Positions 25,787 through 35,412 of a stretch of DNA of 64,000 bases are shown here, one piece after another. The translations under genes were made by a program, and so were the position numbers. This stretch comes from Eubacteriales bacterium (GTDB taxonomy: Bacteria; Bacillota; Clostridia; Acetivibrionales; JANLFN01). A model generated the notes under the pieces. The model was not told where the DNA came from. It worked only from the letters and a program-made list of their open reading frames with translations, and searched no databases. The stretch covers positions 1 to 64,000 of the forward strand of contig JANLFN010000010.1 of NCBI GenBank assembly GCA_024655885.1, written 5' to 3'. Position 1 is the first letter of the stretch; every line of letters begins with the position of its first letter.

Positions 25787-26371
25787 GTGCGAAATGAATT
25801 TCTGGTATTAAACAATATAGAGAGAGACCGGGATGCCACACAGAGGGATATTGCCAGGAATACGGGCATGTCGCTGGGGAATGTCAATATCCTCATTAAA
25901 CGTCTTGTTAAAAAAGGACTGCTGAAGATGGAAAGGCTGAACCCCCGTACGATAAAATACATCCTCACCCCGGAAGGTATGAAGGAAAAGGCCGCGCTCA
26001 CCTATAATTATATAGTGGAATCCTACCGGCTTATCAATGACATTGATTCAAAAATAGGCTTGATTATAGATTCCTATCGGCATAACGCCGCCCAGGAGGT
26101 TTTGGCTTTCGGCAGCCGGGATGAAATTTTGCAGATACTTGAAAACAAGCTCAGGCAAATAGGGGTTGCATATCAATACATACAAAGCTTAGACGACCTG
26201 CTGCAGAGCCTGAATAAAAAAACATGCGGTATGGGTGCGGGCAGCGGCTTTGCCGAAGAAAACGGCAAAGCTGCGGATAAGGCCCTGATTATTGTATGGC
26301 AGCCAGCTTACTCGGAAATGTTGCATATAAACGCAATACAGCATGTCAACCTTTTAGATCAGATATTTTGA
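25787..26371 (+). CDS. Winged-helix transcriptional regulator (MarR-like, EPS-associated)
   Basis: The 194-residue protein has an N-terminal winged helix-turn-helix (about 1-75): NNIERDRDATQRDIARNTGM, SLGNVNILIKRLVKKGLLK and a wing RTIKYILTPEGMKEK. It resembles the short MarR-type regulators that accompany exopolysaccharide loci. A Gly/Asn-rich linker and a C-terminal part of unknown fold (about 90-194) follow. It begins at GTG with GAGGGAG upstream. Its place between wzz-like and polymerase-like genes suggests local autoregulation. Confidence 0.75.
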   Translation: MRNEFLVLNNIERDRDATQRDIARNTGMSLGNVNILIKRLVKKGLLKMERLNPRTIKYILTPEGMKEKAALTYNYIVESYRLINDIDSKIGLIIDSYRHNAAQEVLAFGSRDEILQILENKLRQIGVAYQYIQSLDDLLQSLNKKTCGMGAGSGFAEENGKAADKALIIVWQPAYSEMLHINAIQHVNLLDQIF

Positions 26372-26413
26372 TCAGATATAAATACAAACAAAACAACAGG
26401 GGTGATGGGGTCA

Positions 26414-29400
26414 ATGGCGGAAAAAACCAGGATTAAGACTCAGCCAGGCAGCAAAACGAAACAGTCCGGTCAAAAAAGCAAGAAGAAGGATTATAAATAT
26501 CCGGTCTCTGAAAATATATTGAAGTATTTTAGGCTGGTTTTATTGGCGGCGGTTTTAGTGGTTGTATTTTATCCCCCCTATTTAAGGGGCCTTTATTTTG
26601 AGGATGAGGTGCTTTCTGCGGAGATTTTTGTGTTTTCCGTTTTCATTTTATTCTGGATTTTGAAGCTTGTTAAAAGAGATAAGAGGTTCCTCGAAACGCC
26701 GGTAGACTATGCCTCCTTTGGGCTTGTCATCGTGTATTTCCTGTCCATTTTTGTTTCCGTCAGCACCAGGATGGCCCTGGCCGAATGGCTGAAATACTGC
26801 ATGTACTTTGCCGTATTTTTTATGTTGTCCGAGCTTACAACGACTTATAAATCGAAAATCGCTGTTTTGTGGGTCATTGTCGCTTCGGGCACGGGAGTAG
26901 CCATATTGGGAATAGACGGAGCCTCGGGAGAAAGGGTGGCAAAACTCCTCAACCAGTTTTTTAAGTCTCTCGGCGTGCAGCAGGATTTGTTTTTTCAGCT
27001 GCTGTACGGAGGACGTGCTTCGTCCACCCTGCAGTATCCCAATACTCTCGGGTCTTATTTAATGGCTGTTTTCTTTATTTCCCTGTGCTTGATGATTATT
27101 TCATCAAAGTTAGGGGTAAAGATGATTGCCGGTGTTTCCGGCTTTATTCTGCTGTTGACCTTCGTGTTTACCTTCAGCCGCGGAGCCTTTCTGATCTTTC
27201 CGCTGGCGGCATTGATTTTCATGCTGGTCCTGCCTAAGGGCAGCAGAATCAAAGGGGTGGCGTTTGCTTTTGCCCCCCTGATACCGGTTGCATTGATTTC
27301 TTTTAAGCTTTCAACCTATTTGATCAACCCTACGGGCGATGAGCAAAGAATCTGGATGTATGCTTTATGGGGCACCCTGGGGACGGCGGCTTTAACGGGA
27401 ATCATTCATTTTGCCGTCAAGTGGCTTGAGAAAATCAGCTGGAAAGTATATATAAGCATCCTGGCGGGAGTAATTGCCATAAGCGCTGCCGCGCTTGTAT
27501 TTGCCCTGAATGCGACCCTGCCGCTGGAGCTTTCCCATCCGGCGGGCCAGCCGGACAGCCCGGTGACGGTACAAAAAAATGTGGTACTGGAGCCCAACAG
27601 GGAATACAGGCTTGTGTACAAAGCGGATGCATCGGTGAGCGGGGACAAGCCCAACGCATACACCATTGATATTCTGAACAACACGGAAAAAAACATACTT
27701 TTTGGCGGAAATACGAACCTCGCGGCTTATCAGGGAAAACAGACCAACGGGACGGAAGAAAGGCAGCTGGCCTTCAGGCTTCCCCAAGAAAGCAAAATTG
27801 TCAATATTGTTTTTACCAATACCTATCAGGACACAAAAGCCACCATTTCCAATGCCAGAATAGTGGACGGCGCCACAGGGAAAACCGTAAAAAACCTTGT
27901 CTTGAGGTATAAATATATTCCTTCGTTTTTATCCGCTATGTTCGAGGGACTGCAGGCGAATTACAGTACGCTGTCAAGGGCGGTTTTCTACAGGGACGGG
28001 TTAAAAATCTTCAAGGACCACTGGGTTATCGGCGCCGGGGGCGGGGCGTGGCCGCTTCTTTATTATGCCTACCAGTCCTACCAGTACTGGAGCAGCCAGG
28101 CACACAACTATGTCCTTCAGCTTGGAATAGAAACCGGCATAGTTGGGCTGGCCGTATTTATATTGCTATTGGCCTCCGTTTTGCTGATGCTCATACTGGA
28201 ATACAGGAACAAACGGGAAAATGATGTAAGGGAAAGAATCTTGCAGGCGGCGGTTTTTACAGCCATTACCGCTTTGGTTGCCCACTCGCTTATCGATTTT
28301 GACCTTTCCCTTTCGGCGGTATTCCTGCTGCTGTGGGAGCTGATCGCCCTCTTTAATTCCAGGTATAGAAATAAAACGGGCACCGAAGTCATTGAGCATA
28401 AAACGCTTTTTGTAAACAAATTCCTTGAAAAGCTGGATGCCCTGAGAAGGGTCCGGTATTTAAAGCTGTATCCCGCAATCGGACTTGCGGCTGCGGTGGT
28501 ATTTATTATTTTCCCCATTCTATTTGTAACAGCCAAGGGATATGCGGCACAGGCGGCAAAAATGCCGCAGAGTTCAAGGGGCCGGGAAATTGCTGCGGAA
28601 TACATGAAAAAAGCCGTGGGTACGGATGGGTTCAACCCTGTATACCGGATGCAGTATGCCAATTTGCTTATACAAAAGGGGAACGTGAGCCAAAATGATT
28701 TGAGGATAGCCAGGGAGCAGGCGGATACGGCCCTGGCCCTTGCCAAGCATGATTATGACTACTATGAAGGCAATAAAAGAGTCAATATCTTACCCCGGCT
28801 GGCCCAATTTTATTTCGCGGCAGGAGATGCTGAAAACGGATTGAAAGCCGCCGACCTTGCAACGGCCGCACGGCCGCTCCTCCCGGATATGTGGCAGATA
28901 AGGGTAAATGCCTACTATGAGGTAATCAAGTATTACGTGCAAAAAAAGGATAATACCAATGCATCGAAATATATTGACAGGGCTCTGGCTATGATTGGCG
29001 AGGCAAGGACCATTAATCAGGGGAATATGAACCCGTTTAAGTTTTCGGACAGCACCTATGAAATGCTGGAAAAAGCGGCCTATGCCAAAGAGAATATAGG
29101 AAAGCCGGATTTTGCTTCAATGAATAACATGGTATTTTGCAGTATTCCCGCAGCAGATGTGGATATCAACGGTATTCCCGACCAGTGGTCCGTATATAAT
29201 AACGTTGATTACATTAAAATTGCGGCTTCCGGGGGATTGATAAGGGCGGATAATATTTCCGCCGATAAGGAAGGCTATATCCGCAGCAGGAATTTGAGCC
29301 TTAAACCCGGCACGGCCTACAGGATTGAACTGGAGCTTTCAAATAGTACAGGCATTGAATCGATACCATACTTCATAGAAGGAGTCACTGCCCAGCCTGA

Positions 29401-29536
29401 ACAGTTAAAGCTTTCCGGCGGTTTGTATACTGCGGAGGTGACAACTCCTGCAGACTTCACGCCGGGCACCAATGCGCTGCTCCTTGGGGTGAAGGGGAGC
29501 TACGAGATCAGGATCGTAAGGGTTGTAGAGAAATAA
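26414..29536 (+). CDS. Large O-antigen ligase/polymerase-like protein with TPR and C-terminal domain
   Basis: The 1040-residue membrane protein has about twelve helices in its first 650 residues. The Wzy_C/WaaL motif GAGGGAWPLLYYAYQ...SSQAHNYVLQLGIETGIVGL is within this part (about 540-590). A TPR-like region (about 730-900) and a C-terminal beta-rich, probably extracytoplasmic domain (DINGIPDQWSVYNN...) follow. An unusually large extracytoplasmic loop (about 370-500) looks beta-rich and carbohydrate-binding. ATG 26414 follows AGGGGTGA. This is the likely repeat-unit polymerase of the locus. Confidence 0.8.
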   Translation: MAEKTRIKTQPGSKTKQSGQKSKKKDYKYPVSENILKYFRLVLLAAVLVVVFYPPYLRGLYFEDEVLSAEIFVFSVFILFWILKLVKRDKRFLETPVDYASFGLVIVYFLSIFVSVSTRMALAEWLKYCMYFAVFFMLSELTTTYKSKIAVLWVIVASGTGVAILGIDGASGERVAKLLNQFFKSLGVQQDLFFQLLYGGRASSTLQYPNTLGSYLMAVFFISLCLMIISSKLGVKMIAGVSGFILLLTFVFTFSRGAFLIFPLAALIFMLVLPKGSRIKGVAFAFAPLIPVALISFKLSTYLINPTGDEQRIWMYALWGTLGTAALTGIIHFAVKWLEKISWKVYISILAGVIAISAAALVFALNATLPLELSHPAGQPDSPVTVQKNVVLEPNREYRLVYKADASVSGDKPNAYTIDILNNTEKNILFGGNTNLAAYQGKQTNGTEERQLAFRLPQESKIVNIVFTNTYQDTKATISNARIVDGATGKTVKNLVLRYKYIPSFLSAMFEGLQANYSTLSRAVFYRDGLKIFKDHWVIGAGGGAWPLLYYAYQSYQYWSSQAHNYVLQLGIETGIVGLAVFILLLASVLLMLILEYRNKRENDVRERILQAAVFTAITALVAHSLIDFDLSLSAVFLLLWELIALFNSRYRNKTGTEVIEHKTLFVNKFLEKLDALRRVRYLKLYPAIGLAAAVVFIIFPILFVTAKGYAAQAAKMPQSSRGREIAAEYMKKAVGTDGFNPVYRMQYANLLIQKGNVSQNDLRIAREQADTALALAKHDYDYYEGNKRVNILPRLAQFYFAAGDAENGLKAADLATAARPLLPDMWQIRVNAYYEVIKYYVQKKDNTNASKYIDRALAMIGEARTINQGNMNPFKFSDSTYEMLEKAAYAKENIGKPDFASMNNMVFCSIPAADVDINGIPDQWSVYNNVDYIKIAASGGLIRADNISADKEGYIRSRNLSLKPGTAYRIELELSNSTGIESIPYFIEGVTAQPEQLKLSGGLYTAEVTTPADFTPGTNALLLGVKGSYEIRIVRVVEK

Positions 29537-29954
29537 CTGGATTAGCGATATAGTGAACGTTACTAAGATCAAAGTGTATTGAAAGTGTTTAAAACTGTTT
29601 TCTCTATAGAAAAACACTACAAAGAGTCGCTGTTTTTTCGGATTTTTCTTATTTGAGTAACCTCTTCCGTGAGTTTATATATATACTGTTTGCAATAATA
29701 CCTAACTGATCTGAGCAGTGACTTTATTAGGAACTAACTTGAGGTTGACGTCAGCTGTGTACCTGCAGTCTACCATATTAGACAGCGATAGAATAATGAA
29801 CGCATTATAGTCAATTTCTTTTTTTCTAGAACGGAGTTTTCACCTCTTGCTATATTTTGAAGTTTACAATTTACATTTTCAAAGTTTACGTTAGTACAAA
29901 AGTTGCGTAAGTAATAATGAACGATGAATCAAAAAAAGTAAGGAAGTATAATCA
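29537..29954 (+). other. 418-bp AT-rich gap at the boundary of the AT-rich block
   Basis: I see no gene, tRNA, strong terminator or clear promoter here. An AGTGTTT/AAACACT inverted repeat lies near 29584-29617 without a T run. The base composition changes abruptly here from the moderate-GC upstream genes to the AT-rich glycosyltransferase block. Confidence 0.5.
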
Positions 29955-31007
29955 ATGCCTCTTGTAAGTATTATTGTCCCAATCTATAACATGGAAAAAT
30001 ATTTACGTCAGTGTATAGATAGCCTTGTTAATCAAACATTAAAAGATATTGAGATTATCCTTGTCAATGACGGCTCAACAGACAGCAGTCTTAGCATATG
30101 CAGAGAGTATGAAAAAGTGGATAATAGGATAAAAGTTGTGGATAAATCGAATGGAGGTGCGGCTTCGGCACGTAATGCTGGATGTGACATTGCAACAGGA
30201 AAATATCTAGGTAATGTTGACCCGGATGATTGGGTTGAACTCGATATGTACGAAAAAATGTTTAACATAGCAAGTAAGTATGATGTAGATATAGTTATAT
30301 GTGACATGATTGACGAATATAAGCATAAATCTGTTAAAGCTGAACATTTTCTTGAAGATGGATATTATAATTATGAAAAGATAAATGCACATATATATCC
30401 ATATTTGGTTTCAACTGGAGTATTTAGATATGGGATTATTGATGGAAACTGTCATATGTTGTTGCGTAGAGAGATTATTACATTGAACTCCATAAGGTTT
30501 TTTGAAGAAGCTAAGCGTATGGAAGATTACCTCTTTATGGTCGAATATCTTCTTCATACTAAGTCTATTTATTATCTAAAAGGTGATTACTTTTACCATC
30601 ACAGAAAATTGTTCAGTAGTGACAGGGTAGAAAAATATTATACTGATTTATGGGACTCGTTGGCTAAAGTTAATCAGAAAATATGGAATCTTATTAAAGA
30701 TATTGAAGGATATAATTATAAGCTACAATGGGCACATACCTGTATTCTCGCTGCTAAGGATGGAATAACTAATGAGATTAATACAAACAATAAAAGATCT
30801 TTTAAGGAAAAAGTGAGTACAATTAATCTAATATGTAACTACAAAGACTTAAATCGAGCTATTGAATTAGTATATTCAACCAAATTACCATTTATATATA
30901 AATTTTTCATATGGTGTTTAAAGAAAAAATATATACTTTTACTTTACTGCATTGCATTTGTAAATAATAAAATAATTTTTCCAGCAAGAATTTTATTAAA
31001 AAAATAA
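29955..31007 (+). CDS. Glycosyltransferase family 2
   Basis: The 350-residue protein has a GT-A fold N-terminal domain: VSIIVPIYNMEKYLRQCIDSLVNQTL, ILVNDGSTDSS, GGAASARNAG and the metal/nucleotide motif VDPDDWVE (DxD-like). It uses an NDP-sugar to extend a lipid-linked glycan on the cytoplasmic face. The C-terminus is AT-rich and weakly hydrophobic. An AAGGAAG Shine-Dalgarno precedes ATG. It is the first gene of the AT-rich, probably transferred block; donor and acceptor are unknown. Confidence 0.85.
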   Translation: MPLVSIIVPIYNMEKYLRQCIDSLVNQTLKDIEIILVNDGSTDSSLSICREYEKVDNRIKVVDKSNGGAASARNAGCDIATGKYLGNVDPDDWVELDMYEKMFNIASKYDVDIVICDMIDEYKHKSVKAEHFLEDGYYNYEKINAHIYPYLVSTGVFRYGIIDGNCHMLLRREIITLNSIRFFEEAKRMEDYLFMVEYLLHTKSIYYLKGDYFYHHRKLFSSDRVEKYYTDLWDSLAKVNQKIWNLIKDIEGYNYKLQWAHTCILAAKDGITNEINTNNKRSFKEKVSTINLICNYKDLNRAIELVYSTKLPFIYKFFIWCLKKKYILLLYCIAFVNNKIIFPARILLKK

Positions 31008-31070
31008 TAATCAAAGGTAGTTTTTCAGATTGCAAAATGATGAAATTGTTCAAGATAGAAAGCATGAAAA

Positions 31071-32573
31071 ATGAGAAGTAAAAATTATGTTAATAATTTA
31101 ATCGCTGGATTGATTGAGCAGGCGGTTACGATTGGAGCAGGGATTTTTTTACCATATATAATTTTAACAGTTTATGGATCTGAGATTAATGGCCTCTTAT
31201 CATCTATAAAACAAATTGTGCAGTATTTATCATTAGTGGATACGGGACTTGCGGGTGCAGTCATATATGCTTTGTATAAACCGATTGCAGCAGGGGATAA
31301 CTATGCAATTAGCCGTGTGGTTTCTGCATCGCGAATATTTTATAATCAGGTAGGGAGTGTATGTATACTATTTTTGCTCATTATTGCTCTTGTATATCCA
31401 TTTATTATAAAAATCAATCCGGTTGGTTCAGTTGGCACTTTTTGCCTAACTGTAACTGTAGGTTGTACAAATATTGTGGATTTTTTTCTCCTAGCAAAGT
31501 ATAATGCGCTTTGTATGGCTGCGCAGAAATATTACTATGTTACTATAAGTCGATGTGTAGGTACATTAGTTTATATGATAGTTTTGATTGTATCTGTTAT
31601 ATCAGGCATGAGCATTGTTTTAGCCATGGTATTAACGCTTGTTAATCTGCCGTTAAGGTATATTCTAATTCGTTTAATAGTAAAGTATAATTTCCCACAT
31701 ATTTCATTTACTGCCAACCCTGACTATTCAGCTATTGACAAGCGTAACTCGGTGTTTTTGCAGAATATCAGCAGCTTTATTGCTACTAGTTCTCCTATAG
31801 TAATATTAACAATGTTTGGTTCACTGACTGATGTGAGTATTTATACAGTTTATAATATAATTTTTTTCTATATAACTTCTTTTGTAGGTATATTTACAAA
31901 TAGTTTAACTGCAGGATTTGGTGATGTTATTGCCAAGGGAGAATATCAGATACTTCAATCTACATTCAAACAATATTTAACTGCATTTTATGCACTTTTA
32001 ATTTGGGTATTTTCGTGTGCGTTACTATTAGGTAATTCATTTATAAGGCTTTATACAAAAGATGTTACTGATGCAAATTATGTTAAGCCTGTTTTTTTGG
32101 TTATGATCGCAATTTCCAATTTACTAATGGGTATTAAAATGCCGGGTTGGAATATGATTTATGCAGCTGGGCATTATAAGCAGACAAATAAGTTAGAATT
32201 TTCAGCATCGATAACTACAGTAATTATATCTCTAATAATGGTCAAGATATTAGGGATTTATGGAGTTGTAATTGGGACTACTTGTGGCAACTTAATTTAT
32301 GCAATAACTGGGCATAGGTATACAATAAAAAACATTGTAAACATTTCAATGAAGGACACTGTAGTGCTTATAATAAGGATACCTTTGATAGGCCTACTTG
32401 TAAGTTTACCTTTTTTGTTCATAAAAATATCAATAAATAATTTTTTAGAATGGTTTATACAAGCGATTTTTATATCACTTTGGGCAGCTATTATTGTTTT
32501 TACAGTAACATATGTTTTTGACAAAGATGGTATAAAAGCTTTATATAGCAGGATAAAACAAATTAAAGGGTAG
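31071..32573 (+). CDS. Wzx-like polysaccharide flippase (MOP superfamily)
   Basis: The 500-residue protein has about twelve to fourteen hydrophobic segments, with the typical flippase start NNLIAGLIEQAVTIGAGIFLPYIILTVYG and a conserved SIKQIVQYLSLVDTGLAGAV segment. Wzx proteins move undecaprenyl-PP-linked repeat units to the outer face for polymerisation by Wzy-type enzymes such as the 26414 protein. It is AT-rich like its neighbours. The start is ATG 31071, with a weak AGAAAGC upstream. Confidence 0.82.
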   Translation: MRSKNYVNNLIAGLIEQAVTIGAGIFLPYIILTVYGSEINGLLSSIKQIVQYLSLVDTGLAGAVIYALYKPIAAGDNYAISRVVSASRIFYNQVGSVCILFLLIIALVYPFIIKINPVGSVGTFCLTVTVGCTNIVDFFLLAKYNALCMAAQKYYYVTISRCVGTLVYMIVLIVSVISGMSIVLAMVLTLVNLPLRYILIRLIVKYNFPHISFTANPDYSAIDKRNSVFLQNISSFIATSSPIVILTMFGSLTDVSIYTVYNIIFFYITSFVGIFTNSLTAGFGDVIAKGEYQILQSTFKQYLTAFYALLIWVFSCALLLGNSFIRLYTKDVTDANYVKPVFLVMIAISNLLMGIKMPGWNMIYAAGHYKQTNKLEFSASITTVIISLIMVKILGIYGVVIGTTCGNLIYAITGHRYTIKNIVNISMKDTVVLIIRIPLIGLLVSLPFLFIKISINNFLEWFIQAIFISLWAAIIVFTVTYVFDKDGIKALYSRIKQIKG

Positions 32574-32586
32574 GAGAGAATCTGGA

Positions 32587-33471
32587 ATGAATATAATTGA
32601 AAAAATTAAAAATCGTATTAACGGTGACGCAGCCCGAAAACTTATAATTAACTTAAAACTAATTAGCCAATGTGATTTTAGTAATATGAGTGGGATTATT
32701 TCTTTTTTTTGCGGTTATAAAGCAGAGATGAACTATAGGTATAAGCAAATCCGAAGGAAATATTATGATAGTAAAAAAAATATATACAATTTTAATGGAG
32801 TAAAGATTCCTGATGAATCACATGAATTTTCATATTTTTTCGAAGATCTTGTTTTTGCATTTGATGATATCATTAATCCTATGATTTTCAAAAAAAAAAC
32901 ATATATAGAAGAGGGGCCCTATGAAGATGAAAATGTAGTAGTTACTGAAGGTGATATAGTATTTGATTGTGGTGCAAATATGGGAATTTTTTCAGCAGTT
33001 GCTGCTGCGAGAAGATGTAAAGTTTATGCTTTTGAACCTGTTCCGAAAACTCTGCAATATTTACTTAAAACTGCAGAAATGAATGAGAACATTGAAATAT
33101 GCCCATTTGCACTAACTGATAGAAATACAGATATTTTAATTACAGTACCTGAAGAACATGCTGGGGGATCATCCTTTGTAATGAATAGAGATGGAAAAAA
33201 CGTTATTGTTAAAGGTATAACACTTGATTCATTCGTTAAAGAAAACAACATAATGAAAGTGGATTTCATTAAAACAGATATTGAAGGTGCAGAACGTTAT
33301 TTGCTAATGGGAGCTAAAGAAATTTTAAGTAAGTTTAGCCCAAAGCTGTCTATATGCACTTATCATTTACCTGATGATCCTGAAGTTTTAGAAAAGCTTA
33401 TTAAAGAAGCGAATCCAAATTATATTATAAAACAAGGAGAGCATAAACTTTATGCGTATGTGCCTAAATAA
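32587..33471 (+). CDS. FkbM-family methyltransferase
   Basis: The 294-residue protein has an SAM-binding core of FkbM type: VFDCGANMGIFSAVAAARRCKVYAFEPVP (motif I and beta-2 acidic Glu), then PFALTDRNTDILI, LDSFVKENNIMKVDFIKTDIEGAERYLL and a C-terminal CTYHLPDDPEVLEKLI. Such enzymes O-methylate sugars in polysaccharide loci. TAGGAGAG precedes ATG. It is 13 bp after the flippase gene and in the same operon. Confidence 0.85.
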   Translation: MNIIEKIKNRINGDAARKLIINLKLISQCDFSNMSGIISFFCGYKAEMNYRYKQIRRKYYDSKKNIYNFNGVKIPDESHEFSYFFEDLVFAFDDIINPMIFKKKTYIEEGPYEDENVVVTEGDIVFDCGANMGIFSAVAAARRCKVYAFEPVPKTLQYLLKTAEMNENIEICPFALTDRNTDILITVPEEHAGGSSFVMNRDGKNVIVKGITLDSFVKENNIMKVDFIKTDIEGAERYLLMGAKEILSKFSPKLSICTYHLPDDPEVLEKLIKEANPNYIIKQGEHKLYAYVPK

Positions 33472-33487
33472 GAAAGGGTGACTGTCT

Positions 33488-34246
33488 ATGTTTAAAGATA
33501 ATAGTTTTGTGTACAAGTGCGTTAGAGGTGAGATGGGACTTGCAATGAAATCTTTTCAACTTGAAAAAAATGCAGAGGATATTTACAGAATAGATTACTT
33601 AATGCAACTGACAAGAGGCAAGTATATTCTTCATTTGGGCTGTGTATCAGATCCGGATATGATAAAGAATGAAATAGCCCAAGGTGTATGGCTACACAAG
33701 CTATTGACTGATAACAGTGCTGAGTGCCTAGGAATTGATATCAATAAAGAGGGTATTGAGTTTATAAAGAATAACATAAATATGAAAAATGTCATTTATG
33801 CGGACATTCAAAAAGACGGAATTTTGGAAATAATGAGACATAAATGGGATTTTATTGTATTAGGCGAAGTGCTGGAACATGTATGTGATCCAGTGTCATT
33901 TTTACGAGATATAGTGCAAAATTATGGGGAATTTATAGATAAATATATAATAACAGTTCCCAATGCTCTTTCTCTTATCAATGCTGTAGATGCAGCACTA
34001 AAAAACTCTGAAACTATCTATACTGATCATATGTATTGGTTTACACCTTATACACTTTATCGTGTTATTGATAAAGCAGGACTATTTCTTGACCATCTTT
34101 TAATGTGCTCTTCAGGTTCAAAAGAATATCTTGAAAACAGTCAAAAAGGAAAATTTTTAAGACGGTTTAGAAGTAAAATATACCACAATCTATTGACAAA
34201 GAGACCATTATTAAATAATGACATTATTATGGTATGCAAAAGATAA
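33488..34246 (+). CDS. Class I SAM-dependent methyltransferase
   Basis: The 252-residue protein has a Rossmann-like core: YILHLGCVSDPDM (a variant motif I), AECLGIDINKEGIEFI (acidic residue binding SAM ribose), WDFIVLGEVLEHVCDPVSFL (post-motif II of UbiE/bioC-type enzymes) and a C-terminal aromatic segment HMYWFTPYTLYRVID. It probably methylates a glycan residue. The motif I Gly pattern is atypical (LGCVSD), so activity is not certain. AGAAAGGGTG precedes ATG, 16 bp after the FkbM gene. Confidence 0.75.
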   Translation: MFKDNSFVYKCVRGEMGLAMKSFQLEKNAEDIYRIDYLMQLTRGKYILHLGCVSDPDMIKNEIAQGVWLHKLLTDNSAECLGIDINKEGIEFIKNNINMKNVIYADIQKDGILEIMRHKWDFIVLGEVLEHVCDPVSFLRDIVQNYGEFIDKYIITVPNALSLINAVDAALKNSETIYTDHMYWFTPYTLYRVIDKAGLFLDHLLMCSSGSKEYLENSQKGKFLRRFRSKIYHNLLTKRPLLNNDIIMVCKR

Positions 34247-34276
34247 TTACACTATAAACATAGAGGTAAAGGAGAT

Positions 34277-35368
34277 ATGATAATTGATATTTTTATAGGA
34301 ACTCTTTGTGGCAGAGGAGGCGATAGAATATGTGTAAATATTGCAAATGGTCTTGTTGATGCTGGTCATCAGGTACGCTTAGTTCTTGGACATTTGCAAA
34401 GTCCGGCTTACGTTGAATTGGTTGATAAAAGAGTGAAAATTATTAATTTTAATAAAAAAAGGGTTCGCTATATAATACCATCAGTAATAAAGTATATCTT
34501 TAAGCAAAAGCCTCAAGTTTTTTTTGTGGTTGGTGTTGAATCCGCAATTTTATTTAGTTTTATCCGTAAAATTTTCTTTCAGCGGTTTAAAGTTATTGTA
34601 CGTTGTTTGAATGCTTTAAATGCTCAGACCGTTACTGAAGAGTCGTTAAATTACTCTCTTTTGAATCATAGTGCAAAATTTATTTTTAATAAAGCTGATT
34701 GCTTAATCGCCCAATGTAAAGGTATGGCAGACGAGCTTGTACGTGATTATAAGGTAAATAAAAGTAAGCTTGTTGTTATTAATAATCCTGTAGGGCAAGT
34801 TATAATTGAAAAATCCGATACAACTTGTGGCACTATCGAAAAAAAAAATGAAATCTTGATGGTAGCGAGCTTGATTAAGCAAAAGGGAATAGATTATTTG
34901 TTGAAAGCGTTCAGAAAAACACAAGACACTTTTCCAGATCTGAAGTTAAGAATCATAGGCAGAGGCGAACTGGAAAATGAGATAAAAGAGGAAATAAGAT
35001 TGCTTAAACTTGAGGGACAAGTATTTATGGATGGCTTTAGAGAAGATGTATATAATGCTTATGCACAGGCCAAGGTTACAGTTTTGTCCTCTATTTATGA
35101 AGGATTCCCCAATGTTCTGCTTGAATCAATCACTATGGGAACTCCTGTTGTGGCTTTTGACTGCCCAACAGGTCCGAGTGAAATTATCATAGACGATGTC
35201 AATGGTTATTTAGCTAAATATCTAGATGTTGATGACCTAGCAGAGAAAATTATTAAGGCTTTAAACAAAAATTGGGATATTTCTGCAATAAAGAAAACTG
35301 CGGAAAAGTACCGACCAGAAAATATTATACCCCAGTATATAGAAGTAATAAAAAAGGTCTGTGAATAG
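34277..35368 (+). CDS. Glycosyltransferase family 4
   Basis: The 363-residue protein has a GT-B fold. The N-terminal domain opens with IFIGTLCGRGGDRICVNIANGLVDAGHQV, and the C-terminal domain has ILMVASLIKQKGIDYLLKAF, the RIIGRGELENE motif, GFREDVYNAYAQAKVTVLSSIYEGFPNVLLESITMGTPVVAFD (the EX7E motif region) and TGPSEII. It transfers a sugar from an NDP donor with retention. The AAAGGAG is very close to the ATG, so the RBS spacing is short. It is AT-rich. Confidence 0.85.
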   Translation: MIIDIFIGTLCGRGGDRICVNIANGLVDAGHQVRLVLGHLQSPAYVELVDKRVKIINFNKKRVRYIIPSVIKYIFKQKPQVFFVVGVESAILFSFIRKIFFQRFKVIVRCLNALNAQTVTEESLNYSLLNHSAKFIFNKADCLIAQCKGMADELVRDYKVNKSKLVVINNPVGQVIIEKSDTTCGTIEKKNEILMVASLIKQKGIDYLLKAFRKTQDTFPDLKLRIIGRGELENEIKEEIRLLKLEGQVFMDGFREDVYNAYAQAKVTVLSSIYEGFPNVLLESITMGTPVVAFDCPTGPSEIIIDDVNGYLAKYLDVDDLAEKIIKALNKNWDISAIKKTAEKYRPENIIPQYIEVIKKVCE

Positions 35369-35412
35369 AAGATTGTTCGAACAAAGATAGATGTATAAGT
35401 TAGGAGAACAAA